Below are positions 5,091 to 5,553 of a stretch of 5,553 nucleotides of DNA, one piece after another. The stretch spans positions 1 through 5,553 of the forward strand of contig JAASSE010000097.1 in assembly GCA_021768055.1 (NCBI GenBank). The letters run 5' to 3'. The position numbers and the translations under genes were made by a program. The first letter of the stretch is position 1, and each line of letters starts with the position of its first letter. Below the pieces are notes generated by a model that made no database searches, was not told the DNA's origin, and worked only from the letters and a program-made list of their open reading frames with translations. Source of the stretch: Gammaproteobacteria bacterium. GTDB taxonomy: Bacteria > Pseudomonadota > Gammaproteobacteria > SZUA-229.

Positions 5091-5553
5091 ATGATGCCTG
5101 ATATAGCAAACAGGCGTAATATCATTATCGTTGTTCTGCTTGCTCTTGCGCTGTTTCTCGTATGGCGACTCATCCGCCCGATGGATATTTTTATTGGCGA
5201 TGACCGGTTTGTCTGGCCTATTGACACATCACAGGCGGCTGCGCCGTTGATCACACTCAGCGCAGAGGAGTGTGGTACCTGTCACCAGGAAATATACAAG
5301 GAGTGGAACACAACCATTCATAGCCAGGCATGGACGGATACGTATTTTCAAACAGACTTCAAGTTCGACGGCGAGAAATATGTTTGCCGTACCTGCCATA
5401 CTCCACTTGATCGCCAGTTGCCAGAGCTCGCGGTCGATTATGTCGATAAGGAAAAATTAAAACCTGTCCTGGTAAAAAATCCTGATTTTGATGCAAAGTT
5501 GCAGCATGAAGGCGTGACCTGTGCCGCGTGCCATTACCGTAATGGAAAAATCC
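5091..5553 (+). CDS. Membrane-anchored multihaem cytochrome c, cytochrome c554-like (N-terminal part, runs off the window)
   Basis: The frame opens at ATG 5091 (a second ATG follows at 5094) and stays open to the edge, giving 154 residues. An in-frame TAA at 5070-5072 rules out a longer N-terminus. Residues 8-27 form a signal anchor: RRN followed by a hydrophobic run (IIIVVLLALALFLVW), so the rest should lie in the periplasm. Three haem-binding CxxCH motifs are visible: CGTCH (61-65), CRTCH (99-103) and CAACH (144-148). H77, in IHSQAW after the first site, is a candidate distal haem ligand. The CxxCHxxIYxEWxxxxHxxAW pattern is that of cytochrome c554-like multihaem proteins, which move electrons in nitrogen, sulfur or metal respiration. 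The number of further haems and the function lie beyond the edge. There is no clear Shine-Dalgarno site. The gene lies 83 nt after the dioxygenase, so it may belong to the same transcript or have its own promoter. Confidence 0.88.
   Translation, partial: MMPDIANRRNIIIVVLLALALFLVWRLIRPMDIFIGDDRFVWPIDTSQAAAPLITLSAEECGTCHQEIYKEWNTTIHSQAWTDTYFQTDFKFDGEKYVCRTCHTPLDRQLPELAVDYVDKEKLKPVLVKNPDFDAKLQHEGVTCAACHYRNGKI

Noticed and set aside
5272..5460. A 62-residue frame overlapping the cytochrome gene
   Set aside because: It is out of frame with the CxxCH-bearing protein starting at 5091, which explains the region fully.

Overview
The window (5553 bp, all genes on the + strand) looks like a chromosomal segment of a facultatively anaerobic proteobacterium, most likely gammaproteobacterial. 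The evidence is the split class II ribonucleotide reductase of the Pseudomonas NrdJa/NrdJb type, UbiU and UbiV proteins that align residue by residue (from memory) with the E. coli ones, a YhcC-like radical SAM protein, and a multihaem c-type cytochrome. No mobile element, CRISPR array, tRNA or rRNA was seen. The assignment to an organism is inference, because no taxonomic marker gene is present.

Layout. Bases 1-174 are the C-terminal end of a gene read as nrdJa (large subunit of the B12-dependent ribonucleotide reductase). Bases 212-952 are its partner nrdJb, which carries the C-terminal cysteine cluster. Together they make deoxyribonucleotides without needing oxygen. Bases 953-1189 are a 237-bp non-coding stretch. 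Its first half can fold into a branched RNA ending in a U-rich run (probable 3' end of nrdJab). Its second half holds a near-perfect FNR/ANR-type box (1117-1130) and three copies of TTTACAGA.

Bases 1190-5007 form a tight four-gene run: a TIGR01212/YhcC-type radical SAM protein (TTG start), ubiU (1-nt gap), ubiV (5-nt gap) and a TauD/TfdA-type 2-oxoglutarate/Fe(II) dioxygenase (ATGA overlap). UbiU and UbiV are the 4Fe-4S peptidase-U32 proteins that hydroxylate the ubiquinone ring without O2. The FNR-type box predicts that the run is induced when oxygen falls. Bases 5008-5090 contain four 7-bp repeats and an inverted copy of the last two. From 5091 to the window end runs the start of a membrane-anchored multihaem cytochrome c with three CxxCH sites visible.

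Together the genes suggest a low-oxygen module: DNA precursor synthesis by an O2-independent reductase, O2-independent ubiquinone synthesis, and respiratory electron transfer. The least explained part is the co-transcription of an O2-consuming TauD-like dioxygenase and an uncharacterised radical SAM enzyme with ubiUV, with no ubiT visible in the window.
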